Shown here piece after piece: positions 55,101-63,859 of a stretch of DNA of 64,000 bases. Within the stretch, counting starts at the first letter, position 1, and the number at the start of each line of letters is the position of its first letter. The stretch spans positions 1,240,001 to 1,304,000 of the forward strand of contig NZ_CP042434.1 of the NCBI RefSeq assembly GCF_007971385.1, in the 5' to 3' direction. The DNA is from Arachidicoccus ginsenosidivorans. GTDB taxonomy: Bacteria; Bacteroidota; Bacteroidia; Chitinophagales; Chitinophagaceae. The position numbers and the translations under genes were made by a program. The notes under the pieces were generated by a model, which worked only from the letters and a program-made list of their open reading frames with translations, made no database searches and was not told where the DNA came from.

Positions 55101-55225
55101 GTGTAATGCTCAATTACATAGGGTAACCCTTGCCCATCCACTTGCTTAGTTATTGGGGGGCATAGGTTTTGACAAAAAACAATAATACAAACTACATAAA
55201 ACAAATTTGGCTTCACAACTACCAA
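52142..55225 (-). CDS. Two-component propeller sensor histidine kinase
   Basis: 1,027 residues. N-terminal hydrophobic segment, then a periplasmic beta-propeller built of Reg_prop-type repeats (YTSENGLPQNSIKFLLFDKN, GYLWMGSEAGLIRFD; HGRLWLGSDGSGG; HFWLTTNNGLYRV), a Y_Y_Y-type domain, one transmembrane helix (about 736-757) and a cytoplasmic kinase. Phosphoacceptor His812 lies in MILHDLRSPVRFLGTISHQL; the ATPase domain has NLLDNANKYTENGH, VEDTGQGLTD and a G2-like NSDGNGS. There is no receiver or AraC module, so it differs from the hybrid one-protein systems of glycan utilisation; the partner is the regulator encoded upstream. Confidence 0.92.
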   Translation of the reverse strand: MVVVKPNLFYVVCIIVFCQNLCPPITKQVDGQGLPYVIEHYTSENGLPQNSIKFLLFDKNGYLWMGSEAGLIRFDNKELKVYGINNIPGLLDARIQDMKLDTAGNVYAENLHYQNIVTKPMGHFMSPLPWLMKGESPYYYPTWGYLNKNPIIGSLWDSISATSNLPTVRKHASLANGDIYLFYEGNVYYINHGYHLLKTWSQKPIENIALGAKYMLQFWKTGKIAVWENGQLLQQTKLKGEVLKSAHFLQGDFMTFWCPTGSFILVDNALYRIFMDHGVITTKLVLKALSIESPDCLYYNPSNNTYYFGSRTAGFYVIKVSDFEVPPTPKQTGANYLYSIAKLPGDSLVVRNTIIPPSGEAYYKEFKGNFYTSYVDSAGVLYYENEYSFNSYQPRTDIVKELLPLEEHLVSILPYSGNKLLLCTHASYRIVSKEGKVFAQKRLPIDYSDVKAKGLFPIHGDHYYLLTTNGLKWYNLKTNKIEKTILDSVSFRSFYADKHGRLWLGSDGSGGFMYKEGKVYKLPLGPLNAFNTIHAFIDDHKGHFWLTTNNGLYRVSIQNMVDYLTGKVPEFHFYALDNKDGLPTNEFNGGCIPAFQWLKNGMLALPSMRGLVKFNPDSLTIDVPKQRLFIDALKVDSVEIKVDSTLTVNNLSPDFNQLEIKVSCPYFGNPRNLVLMYQIQGEDHHSTWMELPHSGMININRLPAGNYQVLIKKMGYDKSSSNGSLRLRFEVLPYFYNTWWFYTMMLLLFALAGYIISRRRIATLKRKNLEVERLVNARTAELRLTTTELEVSQEALKQSNRVKEQIIAMILHDLRSPVRFLGTISHQLIRQFMDRSKADNLEDLKKLHKSVGGLWAFIEQFFGWAVSQQNAFKVHIKNVLIQEVFDDVHRFYNEILSYNGNLLDIQSSALQWNTDKDILALIIRNLLDNANKYTENGHIWIKAVVSKDKLRISVEDTGQGLTDIQVQHYMDAINGENSDGNGSIMILQMLKIIGGNLTIETKKGKGSVFTIILDRQPLSTSEGYLQT

Positions 55226-55326
55226 TTATTCTGGGACATGTAATGAATCTTAATTGAAGCCAAATATACGTTCAAATATCCTATTATCACTACCAGATTT
55301 GCTGAGCAAACATTTTGCTTACAATA

Positions 55327-55968
55327 TCAATCCAATGAAAACTTATGCTCTCTGGCCATATTGGAAAGCTCAATCAGACTTTTTACCTTCAGTTTTTCAA
55401 AGATTCGGCCGCGATAGGTACTGGCAGTAGAAGGATTTAATTGCAATGTATTAGCGATTTCAATAATACCCTTCCCTTCTAAAAGCAGCATCATTACAGC
55501 AAATTCTCTTTGTGATAACAAATCAAAAAGACTATTGACCTTTTTGCCTTTCACCATCATAGTTCTACTTTCCAGTACGCCTTCTGGATAGTATCTTTTA
55601 CCTAAGTAAATATTACGAATGGCCTTTTTAAGTTCTTCATCAGAATCGCTTTTGCACACATAACCATAGGCTCCCGCATTCATATATCTTAGGGCAAAAA
55701 TCTCTTTAGGGTTAACGCTGACAAAAAGTATTTTTAAATTAGGCCGCAAGGACAATGCTTCTTGCATCATTGACATACAATCCATTCCAGGCATCATAAT
55801 ATCGCTAATCAGCAAATCATAAGCCTGGGTCTTTATTTTTTCTAAAATACCTATAAAATCACTAGCGAAGTCAATTTTTGTATTTGCACCCAGTGTTTCT
55901 TTTGTTAAAAGTTCCAATCCAAAACGAACTGGAAAATGGTCATCAGCAATTAAAACCGTAAAGGACAT
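55327..55968 (-). CDS. LuxR/NarL-family response regulator
   Basis: 213 residues. Receiver domain with acidic pair LIADDH and phosphorylation site Asp56 (DLLISDIMMPGMDCMSMMQE), Lys in YVCKSDSDEELK. C-terminal LuxR HTH (about 148-210): FDLLSQREFAVMMLLLEGKG, IIEIANTLQLNPSTASTYRG and RIFEKLKVKSLIEL. It precedes the kinase gene by 101 bases on the same strand, so the two form a cognate pair. Regulon unknown. Confidence 0.93.
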   Translation of the reverse strand: MSFTVLIADDHFPVRFGLELLTKETLGANTKIDFASDFIGILEKIKTQAYDLLISDIMMPGMDCMSMMQEALSLRPNLKILFVSVNPKEIFALRYMNAGAYGYVCKSDSDEELKKAIRNIYLGKRYYPEGVLESRTMMVKGKKVNSLFDLLSQREFAVMMLLLEGKGIIEIANTLQLNPSTASTYRGRIFEKLKVKSLIELSNMAREHKFSLD

Positions 55969-56818
55969 GATCTTGTAATATTAATTTAATAATTAAAAAA
56001 TTCTCTAGTTCTCATAATCTCAAGAGCATCATCCCAACGTTACCGAATGGGGCACTAAGTTAAGCGTATCCTTGAAACAATTAGTTTTTCATGTGGTTTT
56101 TCGATTTGTAAATGGTGGGTTGCCCCTTAATTCAACCCACCATTCTATGAGAACAGTTCCATTTGGCATATCTCTTTGGCCAGGAATAGCTCAATTTGAT
56201 CAACTTAAACGCCATGATTGCATTCTCATAATTCATGTTGATTTTCAACCGATTACTAAATAACTACTTTAACGGCAATTATCCATCTTTTTAAATTGCT
56301 TGCCTTCTTCACGGTTTCACGCGCTTAATGGCACGTCAGCTTAATAGGCCATCACAACTCATTAATTAGTTTTATCCGTTTATAATTAATTGACTTCAGG
56401 ATCAGTTTGTCTACCCATAACAACTAAACCCCTACAATTTTGAACATGTAATTCTTTCTCACCCTTTTACCTGAAGTCATTTTGGAACCGTAATTATTAC
56501 AACTCTACCTTTAAATGACTTAAGACTTGGACAAAAGTATTGTAACTCCCTATAGGCCTTTGTAGCTATTCAGCTACAAAGACCTATAGGGAGTTACAAT
56601 TTATTCAATCATGCCAAATTAGATTGAACATCAAATATGTATTTTTGCGCCGCGCATTTCTTAATTCTTGGGGCCAAAGCAGGTCATAGGCTGATTACAT
56701 AACGACCTTAGCCGTGCATTTCTATAAAACGAAACAAAGCTTTGAGGACCCAATTTTAATAATATGTACAACTTAATGACACTATATTGTAGCTAAATTA
56801 CTACTTTATTCCCCTGAC
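55969..56818. other. Intergenic region with a 29-position hairpin
   Basis: About 850 bases with no supported gene. The main feature is the long hairpin at 56539-56600; frames of up to 63 codons have no recognisable content. Confidence 0.5.
56539..56600. repeat. Long near-perfect inverted repeat (28 of 29 pairs, 4-base loop)
   Basis: The left arm begins ATTGTAACTCCCTATAGG; the loop is ATTC (56568-56571). Only one position (C57 against A82 of the 565xx block) is unpaired. Lies about 220 bases downstream of the minus-strand helicase stop and 630 bases upstream of the response regulator. A T-run suited to termination is not present. Confidence 0.85.
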
Positions 56819-59117
56819 CTAACCTGCAATCGGATTGACATCCGGATCAACCGAACTGCCAAAAACCAAATCTCCTGTTTCATCCGCAGGTTTCAACGGC
56901 AAACGAATGCCCAAATCAGTGGCAACTGCCCGAATCTGAGTAAAACTGACCGATTCTCCACTAATCACCCTTATTTCACCGGCTTTTGCTTCCGGGTTAC
57001 TATAGATGAGTTCTTCAATATATTTTCGCTCCTTTTTTGTTACAAAAAGCGAGATGTCAACTTCTTTTGTTTCCAAAAAAGAGATTAAATGGCTTTCAAT
57101 AGTGCTAACCACCAAATTTCTTGACTCGGCAATCTGCTCAATGGTCATTCCTTCTTTAAGAAGGGTAAGGGACATTTTTTTGAGCTCCCTACGGGTGGTT
57201 TGCTTTCTGGTTTTAATTTTTTGGTGGCTTCGGTTACATTGATCCGGTGTAAACCGGTAACGGAAGATAACCAATCAGTCACAGCCTGCGACTTACACAT
57301 AGACTCTGTAAGTTGGATAACCTGATTAATTTGTGCTACTTTTCGTTCTAATGGTAAGATCAGGCCGATTATTTTTTTCTGGATAGCAGCCGTTTTTTTG
57401 ATGCTTTTCAGTTTTTTAAACTGTTCTTTAAGCGGTTCAATAACCTCCTTAGCCAGGGCGTCCGTAAACCAACCGCAGGCTGCCCTTGTTCTTTGATGCA
57501 GCTTTTCAAAGCTCTCATTATCAGCAGAATCCAATAGTTGGGTTAATTGAGAATTAAACTTTTCAGAGGTTGCTCTTTGCTGGCGAATCTGCCCGTAAAT
57601 TTCTTTCATCTTATCCAGTAAATCCTGATGAGCACTGAAAAGTTTTTGTTCGTTTTCCTTAATATAGGCTTCAATTTGATGATCCAAGCGGTTCCAATCG
57701 AAAGCCTCCAATATTAACGTATATATGTATTGCCTTTGCAAATGCTGCAATTGTTGACCTAGTTGATTTTCATCTTGGGCTATATCATAATATTCCATTA
57801 CGGAAGGGTCAGTTCGGATTGAAGATGCCATTATCCGACTTCTGAGTACTAGCCCTTCCAGACTCCTCAATCTACTTAGGGCAACATATACTTGTCCAGG
57901 CGCAAAAGATGCGCCCGCATCTATGACCGCCTTGTCAAATGTTAAGCCTTGACTTTTATGCACAGTAATTGCCCAGGCAAGCCTGATGGGTAATTGACTG
58001 AAACTGCCGACTTCTTGTTCATCAATCTGATCTTTTTCACCATCGTATTCATAACGAAGGTTCTGCCATAATTCCCTTTCTAAGGTCAGTAGATCTTTTT
58101 CATCCTTGAATTGGATTTTGATTTCCTGATTGATGTCTATTTGAGCGACGACACCAATTTTGCCATTATAAAACCGGCGTTCTTCCCCCTTGTCATTTTT
58201 AATGAACATGATCTGAGCGCCGACTTTAAGTTCTATATCTTTTTCTGCAGGAAAGGCTTTTTCCGGAAAATCACCTTCTACAATAGCCCGAAAGTAATAG
58301 GATTTGCCTGGCAGGGCTTTAAGGGCCTTTTGATTAATTTGGTCAGCAATCGCATTATGAGAGGTAAGCGTAATATAGCCTTCATCCTCCCTGGGCTCAA
58401 ATTCTGGATGGTAATAACTATTAAGCTGCCAGAGTTCTTCCTGACTGACTTTGCTATTACGAATCTGATTCAATAAATGAATAAACTCCTGATTACTTTG
58501 ACGGTAAATCTTTTTCAGCTCTAAAAAGACCGGAGGCGAATCTTTAAGAGAATGGGCATCAAAAAAGAATGGGCTGTCATAAAACTGATTCAATGTCGTC
58601 ATATCCTCATTACGGACAACCGGTGGCAGCTGGAATAAATCCCCTATAAAAAGCATTTGAACACCTCCAAAGGGCTTAGAATTTCTCCTCACCCACTTCA
58701 AAACTTCGCTAATGGCATCCAAAAGATCGGCTCTAACCATGGAAACTTCATCTATAATCAGGAGCTCCAGCTCTTCCATAATGCTTCTTTTAGCACTATT
58801 TAGCTTGAGTTTATGCAGTAACTGATGCTTATTATAAAGCGCCTGATTCTCGCTCACCCCCAAACGTGTTCTGAGGTAGGGGCAAAAATGCCGAAGGGTA
58901 ATTGAAAAAAGGAATGGATAGTAACACCTCCTGCATTGATAGCGGCCACTCCAGTTGGCGCTAGCACCACCATCTTTTTGGGACAATGCTGTTTTATATA
59001 GCGCAAAAAGGTGGTCTTACCAGTGCCAGCCTTTCCTGTCAAAAAAAGAGGACTCCGGGTAAAATTCACAAAAGAAACGGCTTGCTCAAAGGCCTTATTG
59101 CTGCTATCATGTTCCAT
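56819..59117 (-). CDS. PIF1-like superfamily 1 helicase with C-terminal HTH, two apparent frameshifts
   Basis: 766 residues after repair. Walker A in SPLFLTGKAGTGKTTFLRYI, Walker B LELLIIDEVSMVRADLLDAI, the late motif ITVHKSQGLTFDKAVIDAGA and QVYVALSRLRSLEGLVLRSR. A helical linker (about 430-600) leads to an HTH_40-like domain (SLTLLKEGMTIEQIAESRNL) and a domain ending IRAVATDLGIRLPL. It unwinds DNA 5' to 3'. Breaks: one more base in the C5 run 58857-58861 (plus) joins SEHVWGVSENQALYNKHQ, and one more in the T7 run 57175-57181 (plus) joins PVGSSKKMSLTLLKEGM. Confidence 0.9.
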
Positions 59118-59433
59118 AAGCCTGCAAATTACAGAAATCTAACTGACCTTGCAAGAACCACTGCTGTTTCTCAGCTCTATAAATCGGCTTAAGCCTGAAA
59201 ATAGGTGCGAATTCCATTTTCAATTAAATAGGTCCCAAAATTTTATAGGGAAATTAAAAGACTTTCTTATTCTGAAAACAATTATGCTTTCATATTGTCA
59301 ATGGTTTGTCATTTAAGGCCGTTTTTTAGCAATAATGAGGACATTTTATCCTTTTCTAAGCTTTTATAGCGGCTGTGCAACCATATAATTAACGTTTATT
59401 GACTAATTTTGCACTCAATTATTCAAATTTGAC
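59118..59433 (+). promoter_or_regulatory. Upstream region of hemH with -7 element
   Basis: 316 bases without a gene between the divergent helicase and hemH. TAATTTTG at 59404-59411, a perfect TAnnTTTG, is 22 bases before the hemH ATG. Nothing else was recognised. Confidence 0.5.
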
Positions 59434-60453
59434 ATGGCAAAACGTGGCATTATATTAATGAATCTGGGTTCTCCGGATTCTACAAGCTTACCGGACCTGA
59501 GAAAATACCTGACACAGTTTTTAATGGATGAAAAAGTGATCGATAAACCCTGGCTACTGCGTTCCATTTTGGTTAAAGGTCTGATAGTGCCTTTCAGATC
59601 ACCTAAATCTGCCGAGGCTTACAGGAAAATTTGGTGGCCGGAAGGTTCTCCTCTTATTGTGATTACAAACAGATTGAAAAATGCCTTAGCAGAAAAGATA
59701 ATGGATCCTATGTCTATCTCTATGCGCTATGGCAATCCATATCCGAAGGCTGCCTATGAAGCACTCTTAGCGGATAATCCTGACTTAGAAGAAGTTATCT
59801 TAGTCCCCTTGTATCCTCACTATGCCATGAGCAGTTTTGAAACTGCCGTAGACTATATGACCAAGGCCCATAAAGCGCTAGGCTACCGTTTTGCCCTTAA
59901 AACCACCCCACCATTTTATAATCATCCGGCCTATATCAATGCATTAGCGGAAAGTATCAGGCCCTACCTGCAGGAAGATTTTGACCAGTTGCTGTTTAGT
60001 TATCATGGCATCCCTGAAAGGCATGTTTTGAAAACGGATCCCACTGGCAATCATTGTATGCAGTCGGACAATTGCTGCTTTACCAAATCCATATGTCATA
60101 AAACCTGTTACAGGCATCAGGTAACCATGACCAGTGAATTGGTTACCAAAAAACTGGGGCTCCCCAAAAGCAAATGGCAACAAAGCTATCAATCCAGATT
60201 GGGCAGAGATCCTTGGTTACAACCCAATACGCAGGTTAGGTTACCACAATTACCTGCAGAGGGTGTTAAAAAATTACTGGTAGTCAGTCCATCTTTTGTT
60301 AGTGATTGCCTTGAAACACTTGAAGAGATTGAAATTCGTGGTAAAGAAGACTTCCTGAATAGTGGAGGTGAAAGTTACCGTTATATACCTTGTATGAATA
60401 TTCAACCCCTGTGGGTGGAAGCACTTGCAGGGATTATCAATGAAGTTAAATAA
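59434..60453 (+). CDS. hemH: Ferrochelatase
   Basis: 339 residues. N-terminus GIILMNLGSPDSTSLPDLRK, the active-site LLFSYHGIPERHV (His), a Cys-rich insert (CMQSDNCCFTKSICHKTC) and the C-terminal FVSDCLETLEEIEIRG (Glu pair and His site region). It inserts Fe(II) into protoporphyrin (or coproporphyrin). The Cys cluster may bind a 2Fe-2S centre. Followed by hemJ 24 bases later. Confidence 0.94.
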   Translation: MAKRGIILMNLGSPDSTSLPDLRKYLTQFLMDEKVIDKPWLLRSILVKGLIVPFRSPKSAEAYRKIWWPEGSPLIVITNRLKNALAEKIMDPMSISMRYGNPYPKAAYEALLADNPDLEEVILVPLYPHYAMSSFETAVDYMTKAHKALGYRFALKTTPPFYNHPAYINALAESIRPYLQEDFDQLLFSYHGIPERHVLKTDPTGNHCMQSDNCCFTKSICHKTCYRHQVTMTSELVTKKLGLPKSKWQQSYQSRLGRDPWLQPNTQVRLPQLPAEGVKKLLVVSPSFVSDCLETLEEIEIRGKEDFLNSGGESYRYIPCMNIQPLWVEALAGIINEVK

Positions 60454-60477
60454 GATCATTATCTGTAATTTTAGCCT

Positions 60478-61038
60478 ATGTATTATTATATCAAGGCCTT
60501 ACATATTATTTTCATCGTCACCTGGTTCGCAGGACTTTTTTATTTCCCGCGGCTACTGATCTATAATGCTGAAGCCCAGCAGACTGCTGATGAAGCAGTC
60601 AAAAAAGCGCTGAGTAAACAGTATTTATTGATGATGAAGCGGCTTTGGTTTGGTATAACAGTCCCTTCGGCAATTATTACATTAATATTTGGGTCTTTGT
60701 TATTGCATTTAGGGCATTGGGAATATCATCTTTTTGATAGCACAGGCAGGTGGCTTTTAATCAAACTGTGCTTTGTCATTCTGCTTTACCTCTATTTTTT
60801 GTCCTTGGGTAAAATATTTAAACAGCAGCGAAAAGGAATCTTTAAATATTCTGGAAATCAATTGCGCTTTTATAATGAAGTGGCCACGGTATTTCTATTT
60901 GCCATTGTATTTTTAGCGACCGTAAAAAGTGCAATAAGTCTTCTTTATGGTTTGGGTGGACTGGTCCTATTGATTCTTCTGCTAGTCATCGCCATTAAAG
61001 TTTACAAAAGGACCCGGGAGCATAAATCAAAGAAATAA
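60478..61038 (+). CDS. hemJ: HemJ-type protoporphyrinogen oxidase
   Basis: 186 residues, four transmembrane helices, HemJ/CopD family: YIKALHIIFIVTWFAGLFYF (conserved His and Trp), PRLLIYNAEAQ, MMKRLWFGITVPSAI, GRWLLIKLCFVILLYLYF. It oxidises protoporphyrinogen IX, the step before HemH. The hemH-hemJ order and short gap support a two-gene haem operon. Confidence 0.87.
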   Translation: MYYYIKALHIIFIVTWFAGLFYFPRLLIYNAEAQQTADEAVKKALSKQYLLMMKRLWFGITVPSAIITLIFGSLLLHLGHWEYHLFDSTGRWLLIKLCFVILLYLYFLSLGKIFKQQRKGIFKYSGNQLRFYNEVATVFLFAIVFLATVKSAISLLYGLGGLVLLILLLVIAIKVYKRTREHKSKK

Positions 61039-61077
61039 GGCCCAGTAACCGCCATATTTCTTTAGTAAAAAGGGAAA

Positions 61078-61125
61078 TCGCTTTTGAATTATTATGTATT
61101 GCACAATATAATAATTCAAAAGCGA
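61078..61125. repeat. 18-bp perfect inverted repeat at the 3' edge of the YhcG relic
   Basis: TCGCTTTTGAATTATTAT and its exact complement around a 12-base loop that contains an inner ATTG/CAAT pair. It lies about 40 bases after hemJ and could act as a hemJ terminator-like structure, though no U-run follows. Confidence 0.8.
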
Positions 61126-61831
61126 CTAAATATTGTAAATCTCTATGAAAAAATAGCAAATCGATAAAAAAGTCTTTTTTGCCGACCTGTACACGCTATT
61201 TCTCTACCATAAAAATAAAATCTTTCCACAATTCAAGGATAAACATTTTCATTTGCCCTACTAAGCCTTTTTGAAGGTCTTGCTCATCATATGGTTCAGG
61301 TAAATCATAAATCCAAACACATAACTATCTACAAACGAATTAGTTAAACCTTCCTTTAAAACTCTCAACGGTGTTGAGAGTTTTAAAGGAAGGTAATTAC
61401 CCATTCAAACAAACTCGATGAAATTTGTCACTCCAACTCACGATAACTATAATTTTCTTTTATGCATAACCACAAATGTAAATTCTTTCTCTTCAATAGT
61501 TTTACAACGTGAGAATATTGTTAAATTATGCGTCCAACTAATTTCTCTCAGCATCGCCGAGAGTTTCGGTACATCTTTATAAGACTCATGAAATTGCTTC
61601 ACCCTCCACATATTCTAATCAGAAAACCCCTTAATGCCAGGTTCATTACTTTGAATATATTGCGCCAAATCACCTACAACAGACAAAGCCCCATTCTGTA
61701 TTTTGAACTTTATTAAAATTGTATTCCCAAACACTCCATTATAAATTTATAAGCTCAGTGTTTAGCGACCTTACGGCCTTTATCATTGCTCGTTTGATTA
61801 AATCAATCACTTCAGAAAAATGATTATCCAT
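61080..61831 (-). pseudogene. YhcG (DUF1016) nuclease relic
   Basis: Reading from ATG 61831 gives MDNHFSEVIDLIKRAMIKAV, NTELINL and then a stop. Further on, in other frames, come SVVGDLAQYIQSNEPGIKGF, NMWRVKQFHESYKDVPKLSA, CIKENYSYRELE, DLPEPYDEQDLQKGLVGQMK and the core VQVGKKDFFIDLLFF. These are the successive parts of a DUF1016 PDDEXK nuclease. Several stops (TAA, TAG, TGA) and frame changes are scattered through it, so unlike other breaks in the window this is a real pseudogene. The C-terminal part after VAFEL is missing. Confidence 0.8.
61348..61394. repeat. 22-bp perfect inverted repeat inside the YhcG relic
   Basis: ACCTTCCTTTAAAACTCTCAA plus C and its exact complement around GGT. It lies in what was coding sequence, where perfect palindromes of this size are unexpected. 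Confidence 0.8.
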
Positions 61832-62402
61832 CTCTTAAAATTTATATAAATACAAAGCTAAACATACAATACAATTATTGAATATTACTGTAATATTATG
61901 TTTTCCCTTATTTTCCTTTGTTATACTCTTTCGTTCCTATTTACTAATACAGTAAGTTAAGCTAAATTGATTATCAATATTAAATGAAGACACTGCTGTA
62001 AATTAGGTGTAAAAATGTTTTTAACTATTTTTGCTTTTTCATACAATACACTACATTTTATAGCATAAATGACTAACAATATAAGGCACGCTTTGTAAGC
62101 AACCACATATATAGCGGATAAGCAACAATGCACCATTTTCGACAAACTGCCATTGCGCCGAATCGGCAAGTACATCTGCACTATTTTCCTCTCTTTTGCC
62201 TCCTCACTCCTATATTGGACATCAGCGACATATAGATAAAATTGACGGGGAGTTAGGCCATCAACCACCATAATCAGCTAGTTATAGCTCCACTATAATT
62301 TGCTACACAGTGTGTAGCGAATCTCAATGTTCAACTGAATTGAATTGTGAACGCAATGCGCTCCAATTAAATTCAGTTGAATTACGAACTTGGAGCCATT
62401 AA
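61832..62402. other. Intergenic region between the two YhcG loci
   Basis: 570 AT-rich bases. Contains one copy of the 71-bp direct repeat (61946-62016) and two stem-loops: GCTACAC-AGT-GTGTAGC (62302-62318) and 12-bp arms TTCAACTGAATT (62330-62341) and AATTCAGTTGAA (62370-62381). A 104-codon frame on the minus strand is not convincing. Confidence 0.5.
61946..62016. repeat. 71-bp direct repeat, copy 1
   Basis: Aligns without gaps to 63646-63716, exactly 1,700 bases away; 59 of 71 positions agree by hand count, and the last 20 bases are identical (TGTAAATTAGGTGTAAAAAT). It contains the sub-repeat GTGTAAA/TGTAAAT. Confidence 0.75.
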
Positions 62403-63427
62403 TTAGTCTTCGTCACTAAGGAGCTTTTCAAGTTCTCTAGCCAATTGTTCCTTATCTGGCAAAAAAAGCTGGTATTTACTTACAAATAAATGATTATTGA
62501 TATTTCAGTAGCATATTCTACCAATATATGATCTTTAAATGCACCTAAAACAATTCCAATTGGGGGATTATCGTCTTGAGAGTTTTCCTCTTTTTTGAAA
62601 TAATTTAGGTACATATTCATCTGGCCAATATCATTGTACTCAATTTCGCCACGCTTCAAATCTATAAGCACGAAGCATTTCAATTTATAATGATAAAAAA
62701 CAAGGTCGACGTAAAAATTGCGATTTGATAACGTTATTCTATATTGTCTCCCTATAAATGCGAAGCCCTTCCCAAGTTCAAGCAAAAATGCTTCGAGATT
62801 AGATATTAATTTTTCTTCTAATTCACTTTCTAGAAATCGATGTTTTTCAGGAATGCCAACAAATTCAAAAACATAAGGTTGTTTAATTATATCTGATGGC
62901 TGGTTAATTTCAGCACCTTTGTTAGCAATTGCTAATACGCCCTCCTTATCCTTGCTCAAAGCAACCCTATGAAATAGCATAGATTTCATCTGACGTTTTA
63001 ACTCTCTAACACTCCAATTTTCTTTTTCACATTGTTTTGTATAAAACTCAATTTCTAAATTGTGCTCAGACTTTAAAATTTCGAAATAATGACTCCAACT
63101 TAATTTGTGAGACACCGTCTCACAAATTGGGAAAGACAAATAAAATTTACGCATATATGTTAAATTGGAGCGACTAAATCCCTTTCCATACTCTTGTTTT
63201 AAGTCCGTAGAAAGTCTTTCCAGTAATAAACTTCCATATTCTGATTTAACCTTACCACTTTGTTCAAATTCAACAATATGTTGTCCTATATGCCAATATG
63301 TTTGAACTAAAATACTATTCACTGCATACCCGGCATTTGACCGACCCTCATTAAATAGATTTCCTATTTGTTGTTTTAAATGATTATAATCCTTAGGCGA
63401 ATAAACCTCCCGACGCTTTTCTTTCAT
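62403..63427 (-). CDS. YhcG-type PDDEXK nuclease (DUF1016), apparent frameshift
   Basis: 341 residues after repair. N-terminal DUF1016 helical domain (SILVQTYWHIGQHIVEFEQS, GFSRSNLTYMRKFYLSFPIC) and C-terminal nuclease with the PDDEXK core FYVDLVFYHYKLKCFVLIDL then KRGEIEYNDIGQMNMYLNYF. The uninterrupted frame stops at 62480 after LVEYATEIS; adding one base near 62494-62500 continues with NNHLFVSKYQLFLPDKEQLA and ends at TAA 62403, the normal family ending. ATG 63427 is preferred to the frame start at 63490. DUF1016 proteins are candidate anti-phage or restriction-linked nucleases; the exact role here is unknown. Confidence 0.85.
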
Positions 63428-63559
63428 ATTTATAAAATAACAAGTAAAAAGAATGAATAAACTCAATCTGGATTTATTAGGACTTAACATTAGCCAATAA
63501 AAAATACAATAAATTATAAAAACAAATGTAGGTGTAGAGGAACTTACTAAATATTAATA

Positions 63560-63589
63560 TTTGTACTGGCCAAAATCAGTACAAAGGTA
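63560..63589 (-). promoter_or_regulatory. Dyad operator overlapping a -7 element upstream of yhcG
   Basis: TTTGTACTG-8 bases-CAGTACAAA (63560-63585), nine-base perfect arms. On the minus strand TACCTTTG (63589-63582, a TAnnTTTG match) overlaps the right arm. The promoter would fire towards yhcG, leaving a 150-base leader. Confidence 0.45.
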
Positions 63590-63645
63590 CTAAAATAATT
63601 CAAACCAATTTTATTATCGAGATAATATTTTCTATCTTATTTGCC

Positions 63646-63716
63646 AATACAGTATGTTCAACTATATTGATTATCACAATTATACAAGGATACTGGTGTA
63701 AATTAGGTGTAAAAAT
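63646..63716. repeat. 71-bp direct repeat, copy 2
   Basis: Second copy of the repeat described at 61946-62016. The two copies flank a 1.7-kb segment that contains the YhcG gene. The rest of 63428-63859 is AT-rich and holds the operator-like dyad and the zeta promoter. Confidence 0.75.
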
Positions 63717-63843
63717 AATTACAAATTATTTAGTAAAAACGAAAATAACCTTAAATTAATAAGCTAAAGACACTAAACATATTTCTAAAAAACAACTAAA
63801 ACTATATACCATTTTTGCTACAATAAGTGCCAACTATATTTAC

Positions 63844-63851
63844 TAAATTTG
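63844..63851 (+). promoter_or_regulatory. Promoter -7 element for the zeta-toxin-like gene
   Basis: TAAATTTG, perfect TAnnTTTG, eight bases before the ATG at 63860. TTTG at 63814-63817 is 26 bases upstream, slightly long for -33. Confidence 0.45.
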
Positions 63852-63859
63852 CCAAGTAA

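Noticed and set aside
56072..56263. A 63-codon plus-strand frame, and a short minus-strand frame starting MNYENAIMAFKLIKL
   Set aside because: Neither has a promoter or recognisable content; probably chance frames.
61957..62271. A 104-codon minus-strand frame beginning MVVDGLTPRQFYLYVADVQY
   Set aside because: The first 30 residues look vaguely phage-like, but the remainder is low-complexity hydrophobic sequence in very AT-rich DNA and overlaps the direct repeat.
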